This document shows, in pieces, positions 49,282 through 58,756 of a DNA stretch of 64,000 bases (position 1 is its first letter; every line of letters starts with the position of its first letter). The notes beneath the pieces were generated by a model that was not told the DNA's origin, did not search any database, and saw only the letters and a program-made list of their open reading frames with translations. The position numbers and the translations under genes were made by a program. This DNA is from Pseudomonas koreensis (lineage in GTDB: Bacteria > Pseudomonadota > Gammaproteobacteria > Pseudomonadales > Pseudomonadaceae), in assembly GCF_025447595.1 (NCBI RefSeq), contig NZ_JAOEJU010000010.1, positions 62,001-126,000 on the forward strand, read 5' to 3'.

Positions 49282-49611
49282 ATGAAGGATGAATACGATT
49301 TCAGTCAGGGTAAACGCGGCGCCATCGCGCCGACCAAGGGCAAGACCCGCATCACCATCATGCTCGATGACGCGGTGATCGAAGCAGCGCGCGAGGTCGC
49401 TGAAAGCGAGGGCTACGGCTATCAGACGGTAATCAACAACACCCTGCGCCACGCATTGCTTAACAGCCGTGGCGACGCCGATGAGCTCGACCATTCCAGC
49501 GGGCAATTCAAGCAAGGCATCACCGCCACCGACCTCAAGAGCCTTGAGAAAAAACTGTCGGCGGCCGTGAACGAGATCCGGCGGGTGCTGGAGCCGGAGG
49601 CAAAACCTTAG
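49282..49611 (+). CDS. brnA: BrnA-family antitoxin
   Basis: A 109-residue antitoxin. The core TRITIMLDDAVIEAAREVAESEGYGYQTVINNTLRHAL is a ribbon-helix-helix domain with the BrnA 'GYQT.IN' motif. BrnA neutralises BrnT and represses the shared promoter. It is longer at the C-terminus than the usual 80-90 residue BrnA, ending with a charged helix (SLEKKLSAAVNEIRRVLE) likely to bind the toxin. Confidence 0.88.
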   Translation: MKDEYDFSQGKRGAIAPTKGKTRITIMLDDAVIEAAREVAESEGYGYQTVINNTLRHALLNSRGDADELDHSSGQFKQGITATDLKSLEKKLSAAVNEIRRVLEPEAKP

Positions 49612-49614
49612 GTT

Positions 49615-50442
49615 TCAAACCGACTGAATCAAGCGCGCCAGCGCCAGACGCGCACCGGGCTGGTGCGGCAAGCGCAGGCCGAACTCCCTTTCCAGCAGTT
49701 CGATCAGTTCATCGACATCCGTCACTTCACGCCGCTCGCTCTCGGCACCAATGCGATGGATCGCGAAACTGCCGTTATTCAGCGTACGCCGCCAGCCGTC
49801 GCCGGTACGCGCGACCATCAGGCGCTGAGCAAATGGCGAGTCAGGGTGAGTCGAGACATACCAGTTGCCGAGGGTGTAATCGATATCTTCCTGGCGTTGC
49901 AGGTCAAACAGGTACATCGGCCGCCACTCGCCAGCAACCCTGGCCCGCAACATGTAGCCATCGGCCTGCACTTCGATGCGATACGGTTCGTGCGGCGTGG
50001 ATTGCTCGGCGTCGGTATCGAGCAACAGCGGCGCGGTCGGCACCATGCCGCCGAAGCCGACATCGGTGATGTATCGCACGTCATCAATGGTCACCAGACT
50101 GAGGCGGTGAGTGCGCGCCGTCCAGCTGCCTTCGGGCTGATTCATGACCACACGCCCGCTGATGCCCCGCGCGTCGAACCCCAACTCCAGTAACAGCGCC
50201 AGAAACAGATTGTTCAGCTCGTAGCAGTAGCCGCCACGGGCGTCGTTAAAGACCTTGCGTTCGATCGAGGGCAGATCGATCAGGACGGGCTCGCCACTAA
50301 GCGTCGACAGGTTTTCGAATGGAAAGGCGCCGGTATGACGCAGTTGCAACAGCCGCAGGGTTTCAAGGGTCGGTGCCGGGGGCGCATCGAATCCCAGACG
50401 TTGCAGATACTGTTTCAGATTCTTCAGGCGTGGTTCGCTCAT
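49615..50442 (-). CDS. Arylamine N-acetyltransferase
   Basis: A 275-residue NAT-family enzyme that moves acetyl from acetyl-CoA to arylamines or hydrazines. The cysteine-protease-like triad is C73 (RGGYCYELN), H112 (ARTHRLSLV) and D127 (ITDVGFGG). AAGGA precedes the ATG at 50442; an in-frame upstream start is less likely. It converges with brnA three bases away. Confidence 0.93.
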   Translation of the reverse strand: MSEPRLKNLKQYLQRLGFDAPPAPTLETLRLLQLRHTGAFPFENLSTLSGEPVLIDLPSIERKVFNDARGGYCYELNNLFLALLLELGFDARGISGRVVMNQPEGSWTARTHRLSLVTIDDVRYITDVGFGGMVPTAPLLLDTDAEQSTPHEPYRIEVQADGYMLRARVAGEWRPMYLFDLQRQEDIDYTLGNWYVSTHPDSPFAQRLMVARTGDGWRRTLNNGSFAIHRIGAESERREVTDVDELIELLEREFGLRLPHQPGARLALARLIQSV

Positions 50443-50543
50443 TGCCGGGTCCTTTTGCATGGGGGCGCGGATCGTTCCGCCGATGGTCGCCATGTATACG
50501 GGATCCGGGCATTAAATCGACAATTGAATTAACCAATCACCGG

Positions 50544-51338
50544 CTAGCGTCTTTTACGCGAATCGATGCGAATCCACGTCGGCGCGTGATCGCTGGCATG
50601 CGGTTCATTGCGCACCCAGGCATCTACACCGGCCTCGTGCAGAAAAGGGCTCAGCTTTGGATTGAGCAGCAGATGGTCGATCCGCAGCCCGGAGTTCTTC
50701 TGCCAGTGCTGGCGGAAGTAATCCCAGAAGGTGTACAGCCGATCTTCGGGATACAGATGCCGCAACGAATCCGTCCAGCCCTGATCCAGCAATCGCTGGT
50801 AGCACTCGCGGCTTTCCGGCTGCAACAGCGCATCCTTGAGCCAGGAACGAGTGTTGTAGATATCCAGATCGGTGGGCACCACGTTGTAATCGCCGGCCAA
50901 CACCACCGGGTGGTCGCTGCTTTGCAGATCCCGGGCATATTTGATCAGGCGTTCGAACCAAGCCAGTTTGTAGGCGAACTTCGGCCCCGGTTGCGGATTG
51001 CCATTGGGCAGGTACAGGCACCCCACCAACACCCCGTGCACCGCCGCTTCGAGGTAGCGACTGTGTTTATCGTCGGGATCGCCGGGCAGACCGCGCCGGC
51101 TCTCCAGCGGTTGCGCATCGCGGGCAATAATTGCCACGCCGTTCCATGACGCCTGACCGTGCCAGATGGCGCCATAACCGGCGGCCGCAAGCTCAGCGGC
51201 AGGAAATGCGCTGTCCACCAGTTTCAGCTCCTGCAAACAGACGATGTCCGGCTGCTCGCGCCTGAGCCACTCCAGCAGGTTCGGCAGTCGGGCCCGCAGG
51301 CCGTTGACGTTGAACGTGGCAATGCGCATTTTTTTCAT
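50544..51338 (-). CDS. Exonuclease III
   Basis: A 264-residue AP endonuclease/3'-exonuclease of the EEP superfamily. FNVNGLRARL, the metal-binding Glu in LQELKL, AGDYNVVPTDLDIYN and the final SDHAP with catalytic Asp-His are all present. AGGAGT stands eight bases before the ATG at 51338 (MKKMRIATFN). Paralogues exist in pseudomonads, so xthA versus a second copy cannot be decided here. Confidence 0.93.
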   Translation of the reverse strand: MKKMRIATFNVNGLRARLPNLLEWLRREQPDIVCLQELKLVDSAFPAAELAAAGYGAIWHGQASWNGVAIIARDAQPLESRRGLPGDPDDKHSRYLEAAVHGVLVGCLYLPNGNPQPGPKFAYKLAWFERLIKYARDLQSSDHPVVLAGDYNVVPTDLDIYNTRSWLKDALLQPESRECYQRLLDQGWTDSLRHLYPEDRLYTFWDYFRQHWQKNSGLRIDHLLLNPKLSPFLHEAGVDAWVRNEPHASDHAPTWIRIDSRKRR

Positions 51339-51456
51339 CGTCCGGACTCCTGCCATTGACCGATAAAAACTGTGACATCCGCCCACCGCGACGGTTGCGT
51401 CGGATCGTTCCCGTACGGCGTAATAAGCCCTCGCCCGAACCGCCGAGAATCCCCAC

Positions 51457-52044
51457 ATGCAAACCACGCTGCAAGGCCCGGGAATCATCCTGCGCCCGCT
51501 TCAATACACCGATGCCGATGCCCTGCTCCGTGCCGCCGCCGACGGTGAACTGTGGAACCTCACAGTCACCATAGTGCCGTCGGCAACCACCGTCGACGCT
51601 TACCTGAAAAAAGCCCTCGACGGTCGTGAGGCCGGCACGGTCATGCCGTTTGTCATCGTGCTGAAGGAAACCGGTGAAGTGATCGGCTCGACCCGCTTCT
51701 GGAAGATCGACCCGCTCAATCGCAAGCTGGAGATCGGCAGCAGCTGGATTTCGGCGCGCTTTCAGAAGACCTTTGTCAACACCGAGGCCAAGTACCTGAT
51801 GCTGCGCCACGCGTTCGAGGTGCTCGATTGCGTGCGTGTGCAGTTCACCACCGACGAGAACAATCAGAAATCGCGCAACGCGATCCTGCGTCTCGGCGCA
51901 CAGCAGGAAGGCATCGTGCGCCATGAGCGAATCATGCCGGACGGCCGCAAGCGCAACTCGGTGCGCTTCAGCATCATCGATGACGAATGGCCGCAGGTGC
52001 GCCTGAACCTGGAGCGCAAACTGGCGGACTACGGTCTGCGCTAA
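51457..52044 (+). CDS. GNAT acetyltransferase, RimJ/RimL type
   Basis: A 195-residue GNAT_3 protein. GPGIILRPLQYTDADALL is the typical opening, IGSSWISARFQKTFVNTEAKYLML carries the acetyl-CoA region and VQFTTDENNQKSRNAILRLGA the 'N..S..a..klGf' end. Such proteins acetylate ribosomal protein N-termini or amino-acid analogues; target unknown. It diverges from the exonuclease III gene. Confidence 0.87.
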   Translation: MQTTLQGPGIILRPLQYTDADALLRAAADGELWNLTVTIVPSATTVDAYLKKALDGREAGTVMPFVIVLKETGEVIGSTRFWKIDPLNRKLEIGSSWISARFQKTFVNTEAKYLMLRHAFEVLDCVRVQFTTDENNQKSRNAILRLGAQQEGIVRHERIMPDGRKRNSVRFSIIDDEWPQVRLNLERKLADYGLR

Positions 52045-52048
52045 GGAG

Positions 52049-53491
52049 TCAGACGCGGTTGCGCAGCCATTGCAGGAAGCCTTTTTTCGGCACGGCTACC
52101 GGTGCTTCTTCCGTCAGGGATTGCGCCTTGTGCAAACGGAAATCGAGCAGCGCCTGCATGGCGTCGTTGATGTCGTGGCGGGCATCCAGGCAAGGCTTCA
52201 GATAAGACTTCTCGATGCGATACAGCGCGCAGAAGGTCTTCGCGGAAAAATCGGCCGGCAACGACGAGTCGGAAAGAATACCCGCCTCGCCGATCACTTC
52301 GCCGGGGCCCATGCGTCCCGACTCGAACGGCGTACCGTGTCGATTCAATGTCACCGAGACCACGCCGGATTCGATGATGAACAGATGATCGCTGACCGCC
52401 CCGCCCGCCAGAATGATCTCGCCGGCACGAAAGGTTTGTAGCGTCATGTTCTGGCTGAAGGTTTCTTTCTCCTCCTGACGCAACGTGGAGAATATCGGCG
52501 AGCTGTCGAGCAGTGCCCGGGGTCGCGACAGGTTGGTTGCCGGGATGGGTTCAACACTCGACAACAGGTTGATTCCTGACGCCTGCAAGTGCCGGTATGC
52601 CAGATCGAACAGTTGATTGCGTGCCGCGCGTTTTTCATTCATCGCCGCGACGAATCCGCTGATCTCGTACTCCATTCCGCTGCTGCCGGCACTTTTCAAG
52701 GACACGCTCGGTGCCGGATTATCCAGCAGCAAACGACAGCCCTGCATGGCCCGCTCCAACGCTTCGATGACCGTGGTCGGCCGCGCATGCGGGCTCACTT
52801 GCAGCGAAACGGCCAGGCCGAACATATTGCTCGGCCGACTGAAGTTGATGATCTTGGCCTTGGCCGCCAGCGAGTTGGGAATTACTGCCATGCTGCCCTG
52901 ACTGGTTTGCAGGCGCGTGGCGCGCCAGTCGATGTCGGTGACCCGCCCTTCCGTACCGTCGATGGAAATCCAGTCATCCAGTTGATAAGGCTTGGTGGTG
53001 TTCAGCACGATCCCGGAAAACACGTCGCTCAAGGTACTCTGCAACGCCAGACCAACGATGATCGCCAACGCCCCGGACGTCGCCAGCACGCCTTTGACCG
53101 GCAGATCCAGCACGTAGGCCAGCGCCGCGATGATCGCGATCAGGAAAATCACTGCGCCCAGCAAATCCTGCAACAGCCGCCCGGTATGCCCGACCCGTTG
53201 CATCATCACCGCGCCGATCAGCACCGTCAGGGTGCGCGCCCCGAACAGCCACCAGCCGATCTGCAACCCGGTCGCCGCCAGATGCAACGGCACGTTGTCG
53301 GCCCAAGGCGCGGCCTCCATCGGGTTGAGGCCTTCGTTGAACAACAGGATGCTGAACAGGGCAAAAATCAGCACCCGCACCAGCAGTTTCCACGCGCTGC
53401 CGTGGGAGCTGATGAGACGCCACAGACCGAGATCGATCAGGATCAGGATCAAAGCGCAAAACAACGGATGATCGGTGAGCAGAGACAGCAT
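52049..53491 (-). CDS. MscS-type channel with a C-terminal cyclic-nucleotide-binding domain
   Basis: A 480-residue membrane protein. Four to five N-terminal helices lead to the pore-lining helix and MscS beta domain (GLALQSTLSDVFSGIVLNTTKPYQLDDWISIDG), about residues 150-240. Residues about 350-450 form a cNMP-binding fold (FRAGEIILAGGAVSDHLFIIESG...GPGEVIGEAGILSDSSLPADF). The usual cAMP-binding Arg-Ser/Thr pair is replaced near SLPADFSA, so the ligand is uncertain. Similar fusions form the bCNG group. It converges with the GNAT gene four bases away. Confidence 0.88.
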   Translation of the reverse strand: MLSLLTDHPLFCALILILIDLGLWRLISSHGSAWKLLVRVLIFALFSILLFNEGLNPMEAAPWADNVPLHLAATGLQIGWWLFGARTLTVLIGAVMMQRVGHTGRLLQDLLGAVIFLIAIIAALAYVLDLPVKGVLATSGALAIIVGLALQSTLSDVFSGIVLNTTKPYQLDDWISIDGTEGRVTDIDWRATRLQTSQGSMAVIPNSLAAKAKIINFSRPSNMFGLAVSLQVSPHARPTTVIEALERAMQGCRLLLDNPAPSVSLKSAGSSGMEYEISGFVAAMNEKRAARNQLFDLAYRHLQASGINLLSSVEPIPATNLSRPRALLDSSPIFSTLRQEEKETFSQNMTLQTFRAGEIILAGGAVSDHLFIIESGVVSVTLNRHGTPFESGRMGPGEVIGEAGILSDSSLPADFSAKTFCALYRIEKSYLKPCLDARHDINDAMQALLDFRLHKAQSLTEEAPVAVPKKGFLQWLRNRV

Positions 53492-53590
53492 CAAACAACT
53501 CCGACAGGGGCCAGTCGCGAGAAGATCGCACAGATTGGGCTCAGTGTAGGAGTAATTGATTTGGCGGGATGAACGCCGCTGCGTGCGCTC

Positions 53591-53632
53591 AAAAAAAACC
53601 GGCAGGCGCACGTGGCGCCTGCCGGTTTTTTT
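53591..53632. terminator. Terminator of the pirin gene
   Basis: A perfect 13-bp stem AACCGGCAGGCGC/GCGCCTGCCGGTT with a 5-base loop and long A- and T-runs touches the pirin stop codon. Confidence 0.9.
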
Positions 53633-54498
53633 CAGCCGTGCATCTGGCCGAAGCGGCCGGACTGGAAGTCGGCGAACGCCTGGTGGATTTCCTGCTCGGT
53701 GTTCATCACGAACGGGCCGTGGCCGACGATCGGCTCGTCGATCGGCTCGCCGCTGAGCAACAGCACCACTGCGTCCTGGCTGGCTTCGAGGGTGATTCGC
53801 TTGCCGTCACGCTCGAACAAGGCCAGTTGCCCTTCACGCATCGACTCCACACCGTTGACCTGGACCGAACCCTTCAACACCACCAGTGCCGTGTTGCGGC
53901 CCTCGTGCAAGTCCAACGCGAGCAACTTGCCGCTGTTCAGTCGCAGATCCCACACATCAATAGGCGTGAACGTGCGGGACGGGCCCTTCTGACCGTCGAA
54001 CTCACCGGCGATCAGACGCAGGCTGCCGGCACCGTCCTTGAGTGCGATTTGCGGGATATCACTGTCCAGAATGGTCTGGTAGCCCGGCGCGGCCATTTTG
54101 TCCTTGGCTGGCAGGTTGACCCACAGTTGCACCATTTCCAGGTTGCCGCCGGTTCTGGCGAAGTTTTCCGAGTGGAATTCTTCATGCAGGATTCCGGAAG
54201 CCGCCGTCATCCACTGCACATCGCCCGGGCCGATGGTGCCGCCGCTGCCGGTGGAGTCGCGGTGCTGCACTTCACCTTCGTACACAATGGTCACGGTTTC
54301 GAAGCCACGGTGCGGATGCTGGCCCACGCCACGACGTTCGGTGGTCGGGGTGAATTGCGCAGGCCCGGCGTGATCCAGCAGCAGGAACGGGCTGATGTGC
54401 TTGCCCAGGTTGTCGTAGGAAAACAGGGTACGCACCGGAAACCCATCGCCGACCCAGTGGCCGCGAGGGCTGGTGTAGATACCGATAAGGTTTTTCAT
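53632..54498 (-). CDS. Pirin-family protein
   Basis: A 288-residue bicupin. The metal-binding histidines are in QHPHRGFETVTIVYEGEVQHRDS and HEEFHSE, so an iron-dependent quercetinase-like activity is possible; pirins also act as redox-sensing regulators. The start at 54498 follows GGAGTCC; an upstream codon would add an atypical 20-residue extension. Confidence 0.9.
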   Translation of the reverse strand: MKNLIGIYTSPRGHWVGDGFPVRTLFSYDNLGKHISPFLLLDHAGPAQFTPTTERRGVGQHPHRGFETVTIVYEGEVQHRDSTGSGGTIGPGDVQWMTAASGILHEEFHSENFARTGGNLEMVQLWVNLPAKDKMAAPGYQTILDSDIPQIALKDGAGSLRLIAGEFDGQKGPSRTFTPIDVWDLRLNSGKLLALDLHEGRNTALVVLKGSVQVNGVESMREGQLALFERDGKRITLEASQDAVVLLLSGEPIDEPIVGHGPFVMNTEQEIHQAFADFQSGRFGQMHG

Positions 54499-54719
54499 GG
54501 TGGACTCCGTAATCAGGTTGAACATGGACTGATCATAAATTAGCCACACCGCTAGCACTAGTCAGCCAAAACCGTCTTGATCGTTCTACTGATGGAACAA
54601 TGAGCCAACGCATCGATTCGTGACTTTCAGTCAACAGTACTTTGTCCCGACAGCGGTTTTTCCCAAGGAATCAGACGCGGATACTCCTGCTCATTCCCAC
54701 TGCAACCCTGGAGTCCTGC

Positions 54720-55523
54720 ATGTCTGTTCCCGCTTTCGGTCTTGGTACGTTTCGCCTGCAAGGTCAGGTGGTCATCGATTCGGTGAGCACTGCCCTTGAG
54801 CTCGGATACCGGGTCATCGACACCGCACAGATCTACGAAAACGAAGCCGACGTCGGCCAGGCCATCGCCGCCAGCGGCCTCGCCCGCGACGAACTGTTCA
54901 TCACCAGCAAGATCTGGATCGCCAACTTCGCCAAAGACCGGCTGATTGAAAGCCTCAAGGAAAGCCTGCAAAAGTTGCAGACCGACTACCTCGACCTGAC
55001 GCTGATCCACTGGCCGTCGCCGGAAGATCAAGTGCCGGTCGAAGAATTCATGGGGGCGCTGCTGGAAGCCAAACGTCTGGGCCTGACGCGGCAGATCGGT
55101 GTGTCCAACTTCACCATCGACCTGATGAAGCAGGCGATCGCAGCAGTGGGCGCGGAAAACATTGCCACCAACCAGATCGAGCTGCACCCGTACCTGCAAA
55201 ACCGCAAGGTCGTCGAGTTCGCGCAAAGTCAGGGCATCCAGATTACGTCGTACATGACCCTGGCCTATGGCGAAGTGCTGAAGGACCCGCTGATCGTGCA
55301 GATCGCCGAGCGCCTGCAAGCCACCCCGGCGCAAGTCACCCTGGCGTGGGCGATGCAGTCGGGTTACGCGGTGATTCCGTCGTCGACCAAACGCGCCAAC
55401 CTGCAAGGCAACCTCGGCGCCACGGCGCTGACCCTGAGCGACGCCGACATGGCGCTGATCACCACTCTGGATCGCGACCATCGCCTGACCAGCCCCAAAG
55501 GCATCGCGCCGCAGTGGGACTGA
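54720..55523 (+). CDS. dkgB: 2,5-Diketo-D-gluconate reductase B-type aldo/keto reductase
   Basis: A 267-residue AKR. The tetrad D36-Y41-K66-H97 region is visible in [23 protein letters not shown] and LIHWPSP; GVSNF and the NADP-binding [13 protein letters not shown] end are intact. The protein reduces dicarbonyls such as methylglyoxal or 2,5-diketogluconate. GGAGTCC precedes the ATG at 54720. Confidence 0.92.
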   Translation: MSVPAFGLGTFRLQGQVVIDSVSTALELGYRVIDTAQIYENEADVGQAIAASGLARDELFITSKIWIANFAKDRLIESLKESLQKLQTDYLDLTLIHWPSPEDQVPVEEFMGALLEAKRLGLTRQIGVSNFTIDLMKQAIAAVGAENIATNQIELHPYLQNRKVVEFAQSQGIQITSYMTLAYGEVLKDPLIVQIAERLQATPAQVTLAWAMQSGYAVIPSSTKRANLQGNLGATALTLSDADMALITTLDRDHRLTSPKGIAPQWD

Positions 55524-55527
55524 CCGA

Positions 55528-55626
55528 TCAGGCCTGAAGTTGCTGCGCGAGGTCGTGCATGGCCACGCGCAGCAGCTCGATGGCGGTCGTCAATGACGCT
55601 TCGGGCTCATCGTCACGGCAGGCTTA
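55528..55626 (-). pseudogene. Stranded C-terminal end of the kinase HPt domain, behind an in-frame TAA
   Basis: The kinase gene stops at TAA (55624-55626), but the same frame continues for 31 codons to TGA (55528-55530). It reads ACRDDEPEASLTTA and then IELLRVAMHDLAQQLQA, the amphipathic last helix expected of an HPt domain. One base change (for example CAA or GAA to TAA) explains it. No new start codon or ribosome binding site precedes it. Confidence 0.75.
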
Positions 55627-58600
55627 CTCGAGTACCCGACACGCCGAAACCACGCGCTCGGCACCGATCATGTGTGCCCCGCCCGTGACGTGATGGGCCA
55701 GATCACGCAAATCTGTACGATCACCCTTGCGGCCGGACTCGTCCAGCCGCTTCAGATCGATGCGCAGATTGCTCAGTACCTCCCCACGCAATTGCTCGAT
55801 CAACGGGTTGTCCGCGCCGACCAGTTGCATCAGCACACTCAGGTCGAAATCGGCCACTCCCTTATCGTTCACGCTCTCGACCTGGATCACCCCGGGTTCT
55901 GCGGCCATCAGGGCCTGGCTCAAATCGCGCAGCAGAACCGGCTTGAACAGGCAATCGTCCATACCGGCCGCCCGACATCGCTGCTTTTCTTCCATCTGCG
56001 CATTGGCAGTGAATCCGAGGATCAGGCAGGGCGCCCTGCCCGTCGCTGCTTCTTCCTGGCGCACCGCACGTGTCAATTCATATCCGTTGAACCCGTGCAT
56101 GTTGATATCGGTGATCAATGCATCGAAGGATTGACCACGCCACAGCATCAGCCCTTCCTCACCGCCACCGGTGTCAACAGCGCGATGGCCGAGCTCAATC
56201 AGCTGCCGGCACAGCAACAGGCGATTCACCGGATGGTCATCCACCACCAGGACGTTCAGCGACTTTACGGTCGCCGCCACTGGCGCCGGTGCAGGCTCTT
56301 GCACCCGCGGCGCCAGCACTGGCAGTTCCAGTCTCAGCATGACCTGCGTGCCCCTGGCCGGCTGGCTGCTCATCCACAAATCACCGCCCATCATCCGGCA
56401 CAGGTTGCGACTGATCACCAGCCCCAGGCCCGAACCGCCCTGCGCCACAGACTGATGGTCGCCGACCTGCACAAACGGGCTGAACAACCGTTGCTGATCC
56501 TCGGCGTTGATCCCCCTACCACTGTCTTCAATGACTACGCCCACCTCAATCTGCCCGTTCCGTTCACCGAACACGCGCAAGCGCAGGCTCACCTCGCCGT
56601 CATCGGTGAATTTGATTGCATTGCTCAACAGGTTCGACAGCACTTGTTTGAAACGCAGGGGGTCGAGCATCACCTCGACGTTGCTGAGCTCATCCAGTTC
56701 GACATGCCACAACAATTGCTTCTGCCGGGCCAGGCCTTCGAAAATCCGACACACCGACGCCACCACCTCGCGCAGATTGGCACGTTCGGGGGCCAGCGAC
56801 AGATGCCCGGCTTCGATGCGTGCAATGTCAAGAATATCGCCAATCAATGCCAGCAATTGCTGCCCGGCACTGGACGCCACCTCGATCGCCTGGCGATCGG
56901 TGACGCCTTCATCGGCACGCTTGAGGGCCAGTTCGAGCATGCCGGTCAGGGCATTCATCGGTGTGCGGATTTCATGACTCATGGTTGCCAGAAACGTACT
57001 CTTGGCACGATTGGCTTCATCGGCCGCCTCCTTGGCCTCCTGCAACTGCCTTAGCCATTGCTGACGCTGGCGGATCTGCCGACGCTGAAAGCCGATCCAG
57101 CCCAATGCCAGCAACAGCAACCCCGCCGCAACGGCAAATCCGCGCAATATTTGCTCGCGATGACGCTGCCAATAGCTGTCTTGCAGCACCACATTACGAC
57201 TCCAGCGCGCGACCAGGCCGTCGATTTCCTGCGGTGCGATACTCAGCAGTGCCTTGTTCAGAATCGATTGCAACTGAGGGGAGTCGAGCGCCGTGGCCAT
57301 GGCAACCCGGGCCGGCTGATCGCCCAGCGTGGAGACAATCCGCAAGCGATCGCGGTACTGGTGATCGATCTGGTAACGCGCCACCAGCAAAGAACTCAAT
57401 GTCGCATCTGCCCGACCGTCGAGCAGCGCCCTTGTGCCATCCGCCGGACTCGGTAACTCGATCAGGTTGATCTGCGGCACATGCTCCAGCAGGTAATCAC
57501 GCAACGGATTGCCGCGATAAAGCGCCAGACGCTTGCCCGTCATGTCGTCCAGGCTACGCGGCCCCTGCACCTTCGAATCGGCAATCAGCACAAAGGGGCT
57601 GTTGACGTACGACCGGGTGAACAGCATTTCAGTTTCGCGCTCGCGACTCAGTGTCATCACAGACAACAGGTCCAGTTTCCCGCTTCTGAGTTGCTCGACC
57701 TGACGATCCAGAGACTGACCGCGCACCACCTCGAACGTCAGCCCGCTGCGCTGACTGATCAGGTTGAGCAGTTGGGCTGCCAGTCCACTGAAGCGGCCAT
57801 CAGCGTCAAAGAACGTGAGTGGCGCAAAGCCATCGACAGCGCCGACCCGCACCACCGGATGCTGATCCAGCCATTGTTGCTCGCTCTCGCTCAGGCTGAC
57901 TCGCGACTGCGCTGCCATGTCGGCGCGACCGGCGCTCCAGCGCAGTTCAATGGCCAGACGCTGCTCCATGGGAATGGCCAGCAGGGCTTTGTCGACCAAA
58001 CGCTTCAAGCGCGTGTTGCTGCGGGCCAGTGCAAAGGCAAACGGGTTGGCGTCAAGGCCCGAAGGACCGGCCAGTTGCAGGTCGTTGTGAAAGTGAGTGT
58101 TGATCAGGTAACTGGCGCTGATGAAATCGCCCAGGTACAGATCATCCCGGCCGAACGCCACAGCGCCGAGGGCATCGAGAATGGAGCGATTAGGCTGCAG
58201 GGAAGCTTGCGGGTAAGCCTCCTGGATAGTCGAGGCTGGCAGGTAGTCATCCACCATGGCGATGCGTTTGTCAGCCAGATCGCCGGGCAACGGTTCATCG
58301 ATCCGAGTGACCCACATCGGCTGATCCTCGGCGTAGGCGCGGGACAGCATCAGGCCGGAATCGGCTTCTTCGAACTTGTTCGACGTGCCCAGCAGGTCCA
58401 CCTCACCAGCCTTAAGCGCAGCCATGGCGCTTGCTCGGTCGGGATAGCACCAGACTTCAACGCCGATGTTCAAAATCTGTGCAATCGCGTCGGCGTAATC
58501 GGCCGTAAGGCCTTCCAGTTCATGGCGCTTGCGGGTCAGCTCAAAAGGGGGGTAATCCGGCCAGGAGGCACCGATGCGCAATACCGGGTGCGCGCTCAGC

Positions 58601-58746
58601 CACTGTTTATCCTGCTCATCCAGGCGAACCTGCACCCCCTCGAGACGGGTGCGGGAGACGATTTCCAGCCTTTGTGCCTCGGTCGCGTGCACTGCGCTTG
58701 CAAGCATCAGTATCGACAGAAGCACAAACCGCAGAGGCCATATCAT
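55624..58746 (-). CDS. BvgS/EvgS-like hybrid sensor histidine kinase, truncated in its HPt domain
   Basis: A 1040-residue phosphorelay kinase. A signal peptide (MIWPLRFVLLSILMLASAVHA), two periplasmic SBP_bac_3 Venus-flytrap domains (about 50-270 and 290-505), a membrane helix (about 527-545), HisKA (FLATMSHEIRTP, His near 588), HATPase (NLLSNAIKFTDDGEV, GSGLGLVISRNL), a receiver (VDDHPVNRLLL, Asp near 878) and an HPt domain (LAHHVTGGAHMIGA, His near 1017) are seen. No PAS domain precedes HisKA. The ORF ends at an in-frame TAA right after RVLE, within the HPt helix bundle. The start at 58746 follows the response-regulator stop by ten bases. Confidence 0.9.
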   Translation of the reverse strand: MIWPLRFVLLSILMLASAVHATEAQRLEIVSRTRLEGVQVRLDEQDKQWLSAHPVLRIGASWPDYPPFELTRKRHELEGLTADYADAIAQILNIGVEVWCYPDRASAMAALKAGEVDLLGTSNKFEEADSGLMLSRAYAEDQPMWVTRIDEPLPGDLADKRIAMVDDYLPASTIQEAYPQASLQPNRSILDALGAVAFGRDDLYLGDFISASYLINTHFHNDLQLAGPSGLDANPFAFALARSNTRLKRLVDKALLAIPMEQRLAIELRWSAGRADMAAQSRVSLSESEQQWLDQHPVVRVGAVDGFAPLTFFDADGRFSGLAAQLLNLISQRSGLTFEVVRGQSLDRQVEQLRSGKLDLLSVMTLSRERETEMLFTRSYVNSPFVLIADSKVQGPRSLDDMTGKRLALYRGNPLRDYLLEHVPQINLIELPSPADGTRALLDGRADATLSSLLVARYQIDHQYRDRLRIVSTLGDQPARVAMATALDSPQLQSILNKALLSIAPQEIDGLVARWSRNVVLQDSYWQRHREQILRGFAVAAGLLLLALGWIGFQRRQIRQRQQWLRQLQEAKEAADEANRAKSTFLATMSHEIRTPMNALTGMLELALKRADEGVTDRQAIEVASSAGQQLLALIGDILDIARIEAGHLSLAPERANLREVVASVCRIFEGLARQKQLLWHVELDELSNVEVMLDPLRFKQVLSNLLSNAIKFTDDGEVSLRLRVFGERNGQIEVGVVIEDSGRGINAEDQQRLFSPFVQVGDHQSVAQGGSGLGLVISRNLCRMMGGDLWMSSQPARGTQVMLRLELPVLAPRVQEPAPAPVAATVKSLNVLVVDDHPVNRLLLCRQLIELGHRAVDTGGGEEGLMLWRGQSFDALITDINMHGFNGYELTRAVRQEEAATGRAPCLILGFTANAQMEEKQRCRAAGMDDCLFKPVLLRDLSQALMAAEPGVIQVESVNDKGVADFDLSVLMQLVGADNPLIEQLRGEVLSNLRIDLKRLDESGRKGDRTDLRDLAHHVTGGAHMIGAERVVSACRVLE

Positions 58747-58756
58747 GGGCAGCCTG

